DNA from: Mariniphaga anaerophila
GTDB lineage: Bacteria; Bacteroidota; Bacteroidia; Bacteroidales; Prolixibacteraceae
NCBI RefSeq assembly: GCF_900129025.1
Contig: NZ_FQUM01000014.1
Span: 1 to 64,000 of the forward strand
Reading direction: 5' to 3'
Length of the DNA stretch: 64,000 nucleotides
Position numbers and translations under genes: made by a program. Below are positions 52,873 to 62,754 of the stretch, one piece after another; position 1 is the stretch's first letter, and the number at the start of each line of letters is the position of its first letter. The notes beneath the pieces are model-generated. The model was not told the origin of the DNA. It made no database searches and worked only from the letters and a program-made list of their open reading frames with translations.

Positions 52873-53844
52873 CTACTTTTTGTAACTCAGCGCACCCAAC
52901 ATATTTCCATAGATGGTGTTAAGTGCTTCCAAATGTTTGTTTAACTGTTCAGCGTTTTCTTTGTATTTCTGCAATTCAGAAACTGAAGAGGCCAGTATTT
53001 CATTCATTTGTGAAATGTCTTTGCTGAATTTTTGGCTCGCTTCAAACTGCGATTTTGTCCCCTGAAGCTGGTTCTCAAAATTTTCGTTGAGCGCATTAAT
53101 ATTATTATTCAGTTTCTCGAGGTTTTGTGAATAGACTTTTGAGTTATCCCCAATGTTTTTCAAGTCAGACGTAAATGAACTTGAAGCGCCGTCAACGGTT
53201 TCCGATAATTTTTTTCCGGTTTCCGAGAGCTTCACTGAAAATTCTTCGCTGCTGCTGTGTAATTTTTCAATAGCTGTTTTGCCTGTTTCACTCAATTGTT
53301 GCGATGCAAACGAGTAGGAGTGAACCAATTTATCTACAGATGCATTTACCGTTTCGTTTGCTTTTTTGTTAATCTCTGCAAATGAATGCATGGATTCGGA
53401 TGCCGAACTCAGGTTTTTCACGTACATATCGGTAGCCAGAGTAGCTGTTGAAATATCACTGATTTCGCGTGCCGCCGTTGTTAAATCGTTAAGGCTTTTA
53501 CCTACTTTGGAAAGTAATTCTGGAGACACATCGCTTGAAGCGAGCAGCTGATCGAAACCACCTTTTCCTTTTTTATTGTATTCCTCCAGTTCCATCATTT
53601 CGTAATCGTCACGTAACTCCGGATAAACTTTTGCCCATTCAGGCATTTCAAGAGGCGGCTCAAATGCCGACAAAAAGAAAATGAATGCCTCGGTCATCAA
53701 ACCAATGGTGAGGAGAAGACCTGAATACTGCCAGTGCTGGAGTTTAAACAGTGCTCCTATCATTACAATTGACGCACCCCATCCATATACATAACCCATG
53801 AATGTTTTCCATCGTTTTGTTTTAAAAATCTCTCCGATATTCAT
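52873..53844 (-). CDS. gldL: type IX secretion motor protein GldL (PorL)
   Basis: 323 residues. Two N-terminal membrane helices (FMGYVYGWGASIVMIGALFKLQHW and LLLTIGLMTEAFIFFLSAF) form the stator core and include the conserved Glu in TM2 (TEAF), expected for proton use. The remaining ~230 residues are a long cytoplasmic coiled coil rich in Ser, Glu and Asn, longer than the minimum needed. Works with GldM. Confidence 0.95.
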   Translation of the reverse strand: MNIGEIFKTKRWKTFMGYVYGWGASIVMIGALFKLQHWQYSGLLLTIGLMTEAFIFFLSAFEPPLEMPEWAKVYPELRDDYEMMELEEYNKKGKGGFDQLLASSDVSPELLSKVGKSLNDLTTAAREISDISTATLATDMYVKNLSSASESMHSFAEINKKANETVNASVDKLVHSYSFASQQLSETGKTAIEKLHSSSEEFSVKLSETGKKLSETVDGASSSFTSDLKNIGDNSKVYSQNLEKLNNNINALNENFENQLQGTKSQFEASQKFSKDISQMNEILASSVSELQKYKENAEQLNKHLEALNTIYGNMLGALSYKK

Positions 53845-53874
53845 TTTATTCAGGTAAATGATTTGTAACTCATT

Positions 53875-55215
53875 CTATTTAAATTCTTCACCAAAAGTTG
53901 ACCGGACACACCTAAATCCGAGAAATGATTTGGTGGAGTCCTGGTATTCAAAGCTTCGGGTAGAAACCTGGGTGAAGTATGCAATGTCTTTCCATGAGCC
54001 GCCCCGTACAACTTTTCGTTTCATTACAGGAGGATCGTCCGGACGGGCGTTATATGTAAAAGTAGGGTTCAGATCGCTAAAGTAACTGTACCCGGCTTCG
54101 TCGTATGCTGTTTCAGTCCATTCTGCGACGTTGCCCGACATATCGTATATTCCATATTCGTTCGGTTCGTAGCTACCAACTTTCATTGTTGAAATACCTC
54201 CGTCTTCAACATAATTTCCACGCAGTGGTTTAAAGTTGGCCAGGAAAACACCGTCTTCATCGCGGGAATAGTAACCGCCCCACGGATACATTGAAAAGTC
54301 TTTTCCACCCCGTGCTGCATATTCCCATTCTACTTCGGTAGGAAGGCGATATGCCTGGAGCGTAGGTTGTTTCTTTGTAGTGAGGTAGTCCGACTGAATT
54401 TTTGTGCGCCAGTTACAAAATGCAAGCGCCTGTTTCCAGGTCACACCCACAACCGGGTATTCGTCGAATCCGGGGTGCCAGAAGTAACGGGTTGCCCAGG
54501 GTTCGTTGTAAGAATAGGTAAAGTCCCTGATCCAAGTAAGCGTATCGGGATAAACGTGCACCTGGTCATTCATGATGAATGCCGACCTGTTTTCAATGGG
54601 TTTGAGCCCCCCCTGACTGTCGTACACATTTCCTTCGTAACGTTGAGTCTGAAAATTGTAGCTGTTTGAGCGTTTTGCAGCCTGTTGGAGGTCAATCCAC
54701 CAGTATTCGTAAACCAATTTACGGGTGTCAATTTCCTTCTTCCCGAAAAAACGTTCGTTTTCAGGAATGAAAAGATCTTCCATTGCCATTTGATAATCGG
54801 GATCGCCCCAGTCAATTTTTTCTCGCCAGTTAATGCGTGGCGGATCAATTGGGGTTCCGTTACTGTCTTCTGTAATCAGGAATTCAGGATACTGGTCGCC
54901 GAGTAGCCTGCGGGCGGTGGAGTCTTTAACCCAGCTCACAAACTGGCGGTATTCGTTGTTGGTAATTTCTGTGTCGTCCATCCAAAAAGCTTCCTGCGAT
55001 ACTGTTTTGGTTGGAATGCCTGCCATTGCAGGATCCTGATCGCTTGGACCAATATTGAAACTTCCCCTTTGAACGTATACCATTCCGTAAGGTTGTGTTT
55101 CGCGCCATTTCGGCCTTCCTTGTACTCCAATCAGTTCGCCGTTACCCGATGGGTTACAGCCGGTAAAACTGAACAGAGACAAGAGTACAACTGCAATTAA
55201 AAGAAGTTTTTTCAT
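53875..55215 (-). CDS. gldK: type IX secretion lipoprotein GldK (PorK)
   Basis: 446 residues, lipobox FSFTGC with Cys20, then a SUMF1/FGE-type domain: PYGMVYVQRGSFNIGPSDQD, EAFWMDDTEITNNEYRQFVSW, GVTWKQALAFCNWRTKIQ, AYRLPTEVEWEYAARGG and GSWKDIAYF. It makes the ring under the outer membrane with GldN. Order porP-gldK-gldL-gldM-gldN is the classic cluster. A paralogue lies at the far end of the operon. Confidence 0.95.
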   Translation of the reverse strand: MKKLLLIAVVLLSLFSFTGCNPSGNGELIGVQGRPKWRETQPYGMVYVQRGSFNIGPSDQDPAMAGIPTKTVSQEAFWMDDTEITNNEYRQFVSWVKDSTARRLLGDQYPEFLITEDSNGTPIDPPRINWREKIDWGDPDYQMAMEDLFIPENERFFGKKEIDTRKLVYEYWWIDLQQAAKRSNSYNFQTQRYEGNVYDSQGGLKPIENRSAFIMNDQVHVYPDTLTWIRDFTYSYNEPWATRYFWHPGFDEYPVVGVTWKQALAFCNWRTKIQSDYLTTKKQPTLQAYRLPTEVEWEYAARGGKDFSMYPWGGYYSRDEDGVFLANFKPLRGNYVEDGGISTMKVGSYEPNEYGIYDMSGNVAEWTETAYDEAGYSYFSDLNPTFTYNARPDDPPVMKRKVVRGGSWKDIAYFTQVSTRSFEYQDSTKSFLGFRCVRSTFGEEFK

Positions 55216-55236
55216 AGCTCAAATATATGGCTTTCT

Positions 55237-56187
55237 TTATAAAAATCGAATACTTTTATATTTCTGGTTACGGTTTCGTTCCAAATTAATAGAATAACCT
55301 ATAAATATTTCGTGCGACGCAAATCCGTAATAACCAATGGCTGAAGTGACCAAATCAAAAGAGTACCCTACTTTTAATCCATTGGCCAGTTCCAACCCCA
55401 TTAAAAGGGCAACTGCATCGTCAACTCTGTAAGACAACCCACCCCAAAACCTGTCGTCGTATACAATATTTGCATTCATATCCAACTGCCACGAGGCTGC
55501 ATCGGTTTTAAATAAAAACGACGGGCGCAACTCAAATAACGGATCGCTAAGTTTTATATTGTATCCACCCGACAAATAATAGTGCCTCGTTAAATAGGAA
55601 CGGGCGGTTTCGTCGTATTCAATGGTTGCCTGGTTAATATGTGTTACCGATACTCCCAGGTAATATCTGTTGGATGAGAGATATAATCCGCTGCCGACAT
55701 CGAACACTGCCTGGCTGGATTCTCCCTGCGGAATTCCCGTATCGGAGTTGGGAGGTGTGTAAATACCATAACTGTCCTCAGGAATTTTCCACTCGCCGTT
55801 TATACTCTGGCTGTAAACTCCAAAAGACACCCCAATACCCAGTTTTCCAAAGCCGAGATCGGCCCTGTAGGCATAATTGGCATTTATCAATATGTTTTTT
55901 GCAAAACCCAACTGATCTCTAACGAAATTTAGTCCAACCCCTCCAGGGGCACCAAAAGTATTGATTGCTGCATCAGCACTAAAAACAAGTGTTTTAGGAG
56001 CACCTGGCATTCCTTCCCATTGATAACGGTTCAATATTAGTCCATTTATGGCATTTTCAGCACCGGCATATCCCGGATTTACCCCCAACTTATAATGCAT
56101 GTTGTTTGTAAACTGTGGATCTATCTGGCCCCAAGCCACCAATTTTATTATTAACAGCAAATATAAAAAAGAAAAAATTTTTTTCAT
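55237..56187 (-). CDS. porP: PorP/SprF-family type IX secretion outer-membrane protein
   Basis: About 316 residues from Met 56187 (MKKIFSFLYLLLIIKLVAWGQ), which gives a proper signal peptide and is preceded by an AGGAG-like site. The PorP/SprF start QIDPQFTNNMHYKLGVNPGYAG is followed by an outer-membrane barrel with repeated GLNF/GYS strands ending in FIGYSINL. Thought to anchor adhesins or the machine at the outer membrane. First gene of the secretion operon, 21 bases before gldK. Confidence 0.92.
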   Translation of the reverse strand: MKKIFSFLYLLLIIKLVAWGQIDPQFTNNMHYKLGVNPGYAGAENAINGLILNRYQWEGMPGAPKTLVFSADAAINTFGAPGGVGLNFVRDQLGFAKNILINANYAYRADLGFGKLGIGVSFGVYSQSINGEWKIPEDSYGIYTPPNSDTGIPQGESSQAVFDVGSGLYLSSNRYYLGVSVTHINQATIEYDETARSYLTRHYYLSGGYNIKLSDPLFELRPSFLFKTDAASWQLDMNANIVYDDRFWGGLSYRVDDAVALLMGLELANGLKVGYSFDLVTSAIGYYGFASHEIFIGYSINLERNRNQKYKSIRFL

Positions 56188-56304
56188 ACTCCTTTTTGGA
56201 TGCGGCGTAAATAAATTTTTCAACGCAGGATAAAGAAATAAAAAATTGTTGTTTGTAACAAACTTCTGGTATCCTGGTATGCAAAGAACGCTGTCATTTT
56301 TGTA

Positions 56305-57441
56305 TTATTTTGATAAACTATCCATTTTTTGAATGAATGCGAGCCACCTGCCGGGTATTTCGTTCTCTGCAGCCTCTCTGTAGTCGTATTCGGTGCAGGC
56401 AATTTCGAGCTTTTCGCCCGAGATGGATCGCACTTCAAACCACCAGCGATCGGTCTCTTGTTCGTGCCTGAAAACGATGGGGTACTCCAACCCTTCAATT
56501 TCCACTTTGTAAACAGTGCGCTCGCTGGGTGTTTTTCTTCCTGAAATTCCTTCGAGAAAATACCAGACGATTTCTGCTGCAAGTTTGGTGGTTATTTCGC
56601 TTTCGGTGCTTTTATCTTTGATGACATTGAACAGCCCAAATGCATTTAAGTTTGTGCTCAGCCCTGCGTACCTGGCCAGTTGACAGGCTTCGGCACCATA
56701 CAGACCGTTGGGATTTTTCTGAGTTGTTGACGGTGCTTCGGAATATTTTATTGCACCCACATCAAACGATAACACGTTTGAATTTCTGAGCAGTAATTCG
56801 GCATAAGAAAAATCGTCGCGTAGCTGCCCGAGCCGAACATATTCTCCAAAATTTTTAGCCTGACCAATCAGCTTTTCGCCAGCCAGATGGGTCTGGTACC
56901 CGATGAGGCTGAAATGAAACAGGTTGGGAAGTCGCTTAAAAATGCGGGTCAGGTAGTTGGTCGAATTGAACGGTTCAACTCCTTTTTTTATGTCGAATGT
57001 GGAATCAACAGTAGCCAATGAAAAAAAACGATCATTAATAAAAGCATCACAAATGCCTGTGGTTAAATCCTGGCTGCCGCCCAAAACGACTGTGGCAACA
57101 TTTAACTCTCTGAGATAATCAATAACATCCCTCAGTGCCAGCATTGTTCCTTTGGGGCTTTTGGCAGATTTCAGGTTTCCGAAATCGGCGATTTTCAGGT
57201 TTTTGTTTAAAGCCGCCAGTTGATACAATGCGCTCCTGATGCTGTCGGTGGCAGCATTTCTTTTGCGCTCTCCGTTTTCAACCGGCACTCCTATAATGGC
57301 AACATCGAGTCCGGCAGGGTTTAACTGCGCATATTTTGCATTGCTTTTTTCTATTGCCGGCCCCAACGCAAATTTGCCCAGCGGGCCTGTGGCTGCATAT
57401 CGTGAAAAATCAACCGGTTCGAAATAGTCGTGCAATTTCAT
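56305..57441 (-). CDS. arginase/agmatinase/formimidoylglutamase-fold protein with degenerate metal site
   Basis: 378 residues of the ureohydrolase fold, beginning with about 40 extra residues. The usual motifs are altered: GGDHS is LGGSQDLT, DAHxD is VDSTFDI, and SxDxD is SFDVGAIKYSEAP. At least two His and one Asp ligand of the dimanganese site are therefore missing, and hydrolase activity is unlikely. It lies just upstream of porP-gldKLMN on the same strand, with an 80-base gap from its neighbour. I recall similar genes beside type IX secretion operons in other Bacteroidota, so a linked structural or regulatory role is possible. Confidence 0.82.
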   Translation of the reverse strand: MKLHDYFEPVDFSRYAATGPLGKFALGPAIEKSNAKYAQLNPAGLDVAIIGVPVENGERKRNAATDSIRSALYQLAALNKNLKIADFGNLKSAKSPKGTMLALRDVIDYLRELNVATVVLGGSQDLTTGICDAFINDRFFSLATVDSTFDIKKGVEPFNSTNYLTRIFKRLPNLFHFSLIGYQTHLAGEKLIGQAKNFGEYVRLGQLRDDFSYAELLLRNSNVLSFDVGAIKYSEAPSTTQKNPNGLYGAEACQLARYAGLSTNLNAFGLFNVIKDKSTESEITTKLAAEIVWYFLEGISGRKTPSERTVYKVEIEGLEYPIVFRHEQETDRWWFEVRSISGEKLEIACTEYDYREAAENEIPGRWLAFIQKMDSLSK

Positions 57442-57589
57442 TCGTTTAACGTTGTTTATTGATTACGGGAACTCTTGCAACTCAATTTCTAATCTGACTG
57501 CTGGCGTATTTTTGCCAAACGCGTTTCAAGCGAAATAAAGTTTCTGCAAAAATAAAGGCAAATGGTGAATCATCTGCCTTTACTCCTGC

Positions 57590-59941
57590 TTATTTCTTTT
57601 TTCTTGTTCTTCTGCCCTTGGGTTCAGGCGCCTCCTCAATAATTTTTCTGCAATCTTCCAACGTAAGCTCTTCCGCATTTACTTTTTTTGGAATTTTGTA
57701 ATTCTTTTTCTGAAAGGAGATGTATGGTCCCCATCTTCCGTTTAGAACCCGCAGTTCCGGTTCTTCATCAAATACTTTGATTACGGCTTTCCTGTCTTTT
57801 TCGCGTTTTGCCTCAATCAGTTCAACGGCTTTATCCAGTTCTACGGTAAACGGGTCATTTTCTTTTCCCAACGAAACAAATTTGTTGTCGTGCCTTATGT
57901 AGGGGCCAAACCGGCCGATGCTTACCGTTACTTTTTTATTCTCGTATTCTCCAAGGTCGCGCGGCAGTTTGAACAGATCAAGCGTTTCTTCCAGCGTAAT
58001 GGTTTCGAGATGCTGGCCGGTGCGCAAACTTGCAAACTGTGGTTTTTCGCTATCTTCTTCGGTCGATGCTTCACCCAGTTGGGCTACCGGTCCGAACCGT
58101 CCGATTTTTACTGAAACCTGTTTTCCTGTTTTCGGGTCTGTTCCTAAAATCCGTTCTCCTTTGGAGCGTTCGGAGTTTTTAAGTACATCTTCTACCTGGC
58201 CGTGGAAAGGCTTATAGAATTTGTCGATCATCTCATTCCAAACTTTTTGTCCTTCAGCAATGTCGTCAAATTCTTTTTCGACGTTGGCTGTAAAGTTGAA
58301 ATCCATGATTTGCTCGAAATTTTCTACCAGAAAATCGTTAACCACCATGCCGATGTCGGTCGGGAAAAGTTTCGATTTTTCAGCGCCGGTGATTTCTGTA
58401 TTTGTTGCTTCAGAAATGTTCCCGTTTTTTAAGGTAATAATGTCGAATTTCCTTTCAACTCCCGGGCGATCTTCTTTTTCAACATAATTACGGTTCTGAA
58501 TGGTAGTAATGGTTGGTGCATAAGTAGACGGCCTTCCAATACCAAGCTCTTCCAGTTTTTTTACCAGCGATGCTTCTGTAAAACGCGGCGGGCGTTGAGA
58601 GAAGCGTTGGGTGGCAACCACCGAAGACATGCTGAGTACATCATTCGCTTTGAGTGGAGGAATAATATCCTGCCCTCCGTTTCCGTGCCCGTGTCCATGT
58701 CCGTTTTCGTCATCGGTCGATTCCATGTAAACTTTCAGAAATCCGTCGAAAACAATTACTTCGCCGGTTGCTGTGAAAACCTCGGGTGCTGTTGATACCG
58801 AAATAGTAACGTTGGTGCGTTCCAGTTTGGCATCTGCCATTTGTGAGGCCATGGTTCGTTTCCAAATCAATTCGTACAGTCGTTGTTCCTGTGCCGAGCC
58901 TCCAACGGTTTCGTTTTCCATATAGGTCGGACGAATGGCTTCGTGCGCTTCCTGTGCGCCTTTCGATTTGGTATGGTATCTTCTTACTTTAACATATTCT
59001 TCGCCATGCAACTCCGTAATTTTCTGTTTCGCCGTATTAATAGCGAGGTTGGAAAGGTTTACCGAGTCGGTACGCATGTAGGTGATTTTACCGGCTTCGT
59101 ACAAGCGCTGGGCAACTGCCATGGTTTGCGAAACTGAAAAACTCAGTTTTCGGCTTGCCTCCTGTTGCAGGGTAGAAGTGGTAAACGGCTGGGCGGGCGA
59201 ACGCTTAGCCGGCTTTTTTGTTACATTGGCAATTGTAAATTCTGCTGACTGGCATTTTTCGAGAAAAGCGTAGGCTTCTTCTTTTGTCGGAAAACGTTTG
59301 CTAAGTTCAGCTTTTAATTCGGCAGGGTTTCCGTTTTCATCCTTTGCCAGAAAGATTCCGTTTACGCGGTACCATGTCTCGCTTTTAAAGTTGATGATTT
59401 CCCTTTCGCGTTCAACAATCAGTCGCACTGCAACAGACTGGACCCTTCCGGCCGAGAGGGCGGGTTTTACTTTTTTCCACAGCACCGGCGACACCTGGAA
59501 TCCTACAATTCGGTCGAGCACTCTTCGTGCCTGTTGTGCATTTACCAGGTTTTCGTCAATAGTGCGCGGGTTTTCAATGGCACGCTGGATGGCTTCTTTG
59601 GTAATTTCATGAAAAACAATCCGTTTTGTTCTCTCCGGGTCGAGTTTCAGTACTTCCTTTAAATGCCATGCAATGGCTTCTCCTTCGCGGTCCTCATCGG
59701 ATGCTAGCCATACGGTCTGAGCACCTTTCGCAAGTTTCTTTAATTCAGCTACAATCTTTTTCTTGTCGGGGGATATTACATATTTAGGTTGGTATTTTTT
59801 CTCCAAATCAATCCCAAAATCTTTCTTCTGCAAATCGCGGATGTGCCCCATACATGAGGTTACCGTGTATCCTTTTCCCAAAAAATTTTCGATGGTTTTT
59901 GCTTTTGCCGGTGACTCAACTATTACAAGGTTTTCCTGCAT
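57590..59941 (-). CDS. topA: DNA topoisomerase I (type IA)
   Basis: About 783 residues from Met 59941 (MQENLVIVESPAKAKTIENF). An upstream Met at 59974 lies inside the promoter -7 box and is rejected. The Toprim domain holds WLASDEDREGEAIAWHLKEVL; the active-site Tyr288 lies in ITYMRTDSVNLS. Catalytic domains follow, then C-terminal topo-C repeats (IGRFGPYIRHDNKF, GRWGPYISFQKKNY) and a basic tail, with no Cys zinc fingers. A Gly/His-rich insertion (NGHGHGHGNGG) sits in the catalytic part. It relaxes negative supercoils. Confidence 0.96.
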   Translation of the reverse strand: MQENLVIVESPAKAKTIENFLGKGYTVTSCMGHIRDLQKKDFGIDLEKKYQPKYVISPDKKKIVAELKKLAKGAQTVWLASDEDREGEAIAWHLKEVLKLDPERTKRIVFHEITKEAIQRAIENPRTIDENLVNAQQARRVLDRIVGFQVSPVLWKKVKPALSAGRVQSVAVRLIVEREREIINFKSETWYRVNGIFLAKDENGNPAELKAELSKRFPTKEEAYAFLEKCQSAEFTIANVTKKPAKRSPAQPFTTSTLQQEASRKLSFSVSQTMAVAQRLYEAGKITYMRTDSVNLSNLAINTAKQKITELHGEEYVKVRRYHTKSKGAQEAHEAIRPTYMENETVGGSAQEQRLYELIWKRTMASQMADAKLERTNVTISVSTAPEVFTATGEVIVFDGFLKVYMESTDDENGHGHGHGNGGQDIIPPLKANDVLSMSSVVATQRFSQRPPRFTEASLVKKLEELGIGRPSTYAPTITTIQNRNYVEKEDRPGVERKFDIITLKNGNISEATNTEITGAEKSKLFPTDIGMVVNDFLVENFEQIMDFNFTANVEKEFDDIAEGQKVWNEMIDKFYKPFHGQVEDVLKNSERSKGERILGTDPKTGKQVSVKIGRFGPVAQLGEASTEEDSEKPQFASLRTGQHLETITLEETLDLFKLPRDLGEYENKKVTVSIGRFGPYIRHDNKFVSLGKENDPFTVELDKAVELIEAKREKDRKAVIKVFDEEPELRVLNGRWGPYISFQKKNYKIPKKVNAEELTLEDCRKIIEEAPEPKGRRTRKKK

Positions 59942-59971
59942 ATGTTCCAATTCCTTTTTTAAAAATTTCTG

Positions 59972-60003
59972 CAAATTAAAGAAAATGAAACGCTAAGTTC
60001 AAA
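59972..60003 (-). promoter_or_regulatory. promoter of topA
   Basis: On the minus strand TTTG (60000-60003) and TTAATTTG (59972-59979) are 20 bases apart, close to the Bacteroidota consensus. The transcript would start near 59965, which supports the ATG at 59941. Confidence 0.5.
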
Positions 60004-60096
60004 ATTTAATTCGCTTATTTTAAATCTATTTTATTGAAAATGATGTAATTATTTTATTTATAATAAAATATTGTACCCTCAGGCAACGTTAAATTA

Positions 60097-60127
60097 ATTG
60101 CTTCCACCGCGGAAACATATATCTTTG
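60097..60127 (+). promoter_or_regulatory. promoter of the class A penicillin-binding protein gene
   Basis: ATTG (60097-60100), 19 bases, then TATCTTTG (60120-60127), a full match to TANNTTTG. The start would be near 60134, leaving a short leader. Confidence 0.6.
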
Positions 60128-60151
60128 TCGCATTAATAAATCATGATTTTC

Positions 60152-62503
60152 ATGGCCAAAGAAGAGAAGAAAAGCTGGAAAAAATACATTATCGGGTTTT
60201 GGGTATTGTTTGCTCTCGGCATTGCCAGTGTGGCATTGTTGTTTGTAATGATTGCCAAAGGAAACCTTGGTTTTATGCCCACATTTGAAGAGCTGGAGAA
60301 CCCGCCCAATATACTTGCTTCTGAAATTTTTTCGGAGGACGGAAAAATTCTGGATAAATATTTTATTCATGAAAACCGCACATTTGTTAATTACGAAAAC
60401 CTTCCGCCACATTTAATCGAAGCGTTGATAGCCACAGAAGATGTGCGTTTTTTTAAGCACTCGGGGATCGATCTTCGGGGGTTGGTTCGTGTTTTCAAAG
60501 GAATTGTTACCGGCGATACCAGTTCCGGAGGAGGAAGTACGATTAGTCAGCAGCTGGCCAAAATGCTTTTTCCCAGGGAAGATTTGTCGGGCCCCATGGA
60601 ACTTGTGTTGCGCAAGTTTAAAGAGTGGGTGATTGCCGTTAAACTAGAGCGGAGTTACACCAAGGAAGAAATTCTGCTGATGTATTTGAATAAGTATGAC
60701 TTCCTGAATCTGGCAGTTGGTATAAAGTCGGCCGCCCAGGTTTATTTCAGTGTACCGCCCGATTCGCTTCAGTTGCATCAGTCAGCTATGCTTGTGGGAA
60801 TGGCAAAAAACTCGTCTTTGTACAATCCGGTCAGGCGTCCCGAAATGGTGATAACGCGCCGTAATGTTGTACTGAACCAGATGGCAAAATACGGGTACAT
60901 CACAAAGGCAGAAAGAGATTCGGTAAAACAACTGCCTCTGGATTTGAACTTTCAAAAGGTGGATTACAAAAGCGGCCCGGCTCCTTATTTCAGAGAGTAC
61001 CTTAGGCTGGCACTAACCGCGAGAAAGCCCGACAGGAAGAATTATGCATCGTGGCAAATGCAGACTTTCAAAGAGGATTCAGTAGAGTGGGAAAACAATC
61101 CGCTTTACGGCTGGTGCAACAAAAACACCAAACCTGACGGTAAAAATTACGATTTGTATAACGATGGCCTTCGCATTTTTACAACCATCGATTCTAGAAT
61201 GCAACAATATGCCGTGGAATCGGTTGAATACCATTTGGGGAAAAATCTTCAGCCTGAATTTGACGGAGGAATGAAATATTTGAAGAATCCGCCGTTTGCC
61301 AACAACATGACGGCAGACGAAGTGGAAAGCCTGCTTAATCGTGAGATTCGACGAAGCGAACGATACAGGGTTCTGCACAACCAGGGAAAAAGTTTTAAAG
61401 AGATAAAAGAGAATTTTAACGAACCGGTGGACATGACCATCTTCTCTTGGAAAGGTGAAATTGATACCATCATGTCGCCGAAGGACTCTATTAAATGGTA
61501 CCTGCGTTATTTCCGGTCATCGTTTATGGCCATGGAAACGCATTCGGGGAAAGTGAAAGCCTATGTTGGTGGCCCAAATTATAAATATTTTATGTACGAT
61601 ATGGTGAAAGGCGGGAAACGGCAGGTCGGTTCTACCGTAAAACCGTTTCTTTACACGCTGGCCATGCAAAACGGATTAACGCCTTGTACGAAAGTTCCGT
61701 ATGTTAGCCAACAGTTTCAGATGCCCGACGGAACCATTTGGGAGCCTAAAGATTCGGATAAGGATGATGAAAATGACGGAAAACTGGTGACTCTGAAATG
61801 GGGGCTGGCTAATTCCAGAAATAAAATTTCGGCCTGGGTAATGAAGCAGTTTACCCCGCAGGCAGTGGTTGAGGTGATGAAACGAATGGGTATTTACAGC
61901 CCAATTGATCCGGTGCCTTCCATGTTTTTGGGCACTTCTGATATCACGCTGTACGAAATGGTGGGCGCCTTTAATACCTATGTTAATCAGGGTGTGTTTG
62001 TGAAACCATATTTTGTTTCGCGTATAGAAGACCGGTACGGAAATGTGATTGCCACATTCCAGCCCGAGCGTCATGAGGCGTTTGACGAGCAGACTGCTTA
62101 CCTGATGGTGAATCTTTTGCAGGGAGTAATTGACCGGGGAACGGGGATAAGACTCCGTTTCCGGGATGGTTACGGAAAGTTTACCATGCCCATTGCAGGT
62201 AAAACCGGAACAACCCAGAACCATTCAGACGGCTGGTTCATCGGGGTAACTCCACGCTTAAGCGCAGGCGTTTGGACCGGAGCTGATTTGCGCAGTATTC
62301 ATTTCAGAACCATCTCCTCGGGGCAGGGTGCGAATATGGCATTGCCTATCTGGGGATATTTTTACAAAAAAGTATTGGCCGACCCGTCGTTGGGGTACAC
62401 AGAAGATATGCAATTCAAGCGGCCTGACAGTTTCAACATTAATCTTGATTGTGAGGGGGAAGAAGAGAAGAATACTCCATCCGACTTTAATGATTTCTTT
62501 TAG
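60152..62503 (+). CDS. class A penicillin-binding protein 1A (transglycosylase-transpeptidase)
   Basis: About 783 residues; Met 60152 is preferred over 60143 to leave a usable leader after the predicted start. Cytoplasmic basic tail, one membrane helix (IIGFWVLFALGIASVALLFVMI), GT51 domain with catalytic Glu96 in EDVRFFKHSGID and GGSTISQQLAKMLF. The transpeptidase has Ser494 in GSTVKPF, then LANSRNKISAWV and KTGTTQNHSDGWF. Makes and crosslinks peptidoglycan. Divergent from topA. Confidence 0.95.
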   Translation: MAKEEKKSWKKYIIGFWVLFALGIASVALLFVMIAKGNLGFMPTFEELENPPNILASEIFSEDGKILDKYFIHENRTFVNYENLPPHLIEALIATEDVRFFKHSGIDLRGLVRVFKGIVTGDTSSGGGSTISQQLAKMLFPREDLSGPMELVLRKFKEWVIAVKLERSYTKEEILLMYLNKYDFLNLAVGIKSAAQVYFSVPPDSLQLHQSAMLVGMAKNSSLYNPVRRPEMVITRRNVVLNQMAKYGYITKAERDSVKQLPLDLNFQKVDYKSGPAPYFREYLRLALTARKPDRKNYASWQMQTFKEDSVEWENNPLYGWCNKNTKPDGKNYDLYNDGLRIFTTIDSRMQQYAVESVEYHLGKNLQPEFDGGMKYLKNPPFANNMTADEVESLLNREIRRSERYRVLHNQGKSFKEIKENFNEPVDMTIFSWKGEIDTIMSPKDSIKWYLRYFRSSFMAMETHSGKVKAYVGGPNYKYFMYDMVKGGKRQVGSTVKPFLYTLAMQNGLTPCTKVPYVSQQFQMPDGTIWEPKDSDKDDENDGKLVTLKWGLANSRNKISAWVMKQFTPQAVVEVMKRMGIYSPIDPVPSMFLGTSDITLYEMVGAFNTYVNQGVFVKPYFVSRIEDRYGNVIATFQPERHEAFDEQTAYLMVNLLQGVIDRGTGIRLRFRDGYGKFTMPIAGKTGTTQNHSDGWFIGVTPRLSAGVWTGADLRSIHFRTISSGQGANMALPIWGYFYKKVLADPSLGYTEDMQFKRPDSFNINLDCEGEEEKNTPSDFNDFF

Positions 62504-62523
62504 TAGAAGATTGTGACGAAAAA

Positions 62524-62556
62524 CGGGGGCTCAACGAATTTTTCGTGTGCGCCCGC
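62524..62556 (+). terminator. imperfect hairpin after the penicillin-binding protein gene
   Basis: CGGGGGC, CA and CGAA segments pair with TTCG, GTG and GCCCG with small bulges, followed by a T-rich stretch (TTTATTTTTG). Probable terminator, not a perfect one. Confidence 0.45.
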
Positions 62557-62724
62557 AGTTTATTTTTGATTCTGTTTAAAATAATATTTTTTTTTGAACT
62601 GCTTAATTTATAGGTAAAAGAGGTGCATATAAAATCAATTCTGGAGGGAATACTCAAAAAACTTTCAGGGGAGTTTGTGATGGGGCTCCAAAAATCTATA
62701 CTTTTACCTGAAACAAAAAAGTAC

Positions 62725-62732
62725 TAATTTTG
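62725..62732 (+). promoter_or_regulatory. -7 element of the ECF sigma gene promoter
   Basis: TAATTTTG matches TANNTTTG exactly; a TTTT lies 19 bases upstream in the -33 place. It ends 22 bases before the TTG start codon. Confidence 0.5.
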
Positions 62733-62754
62733 CCGCTTACTCAAACGAATTACT

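Noticed and set aside
62504-62754. Riboswitch in the leader of the sigma factor gene
   Set aside because: Only one imperfect hairpin near the previous gene and a promoter close to the start codon; the leader itself is about 16 bases.
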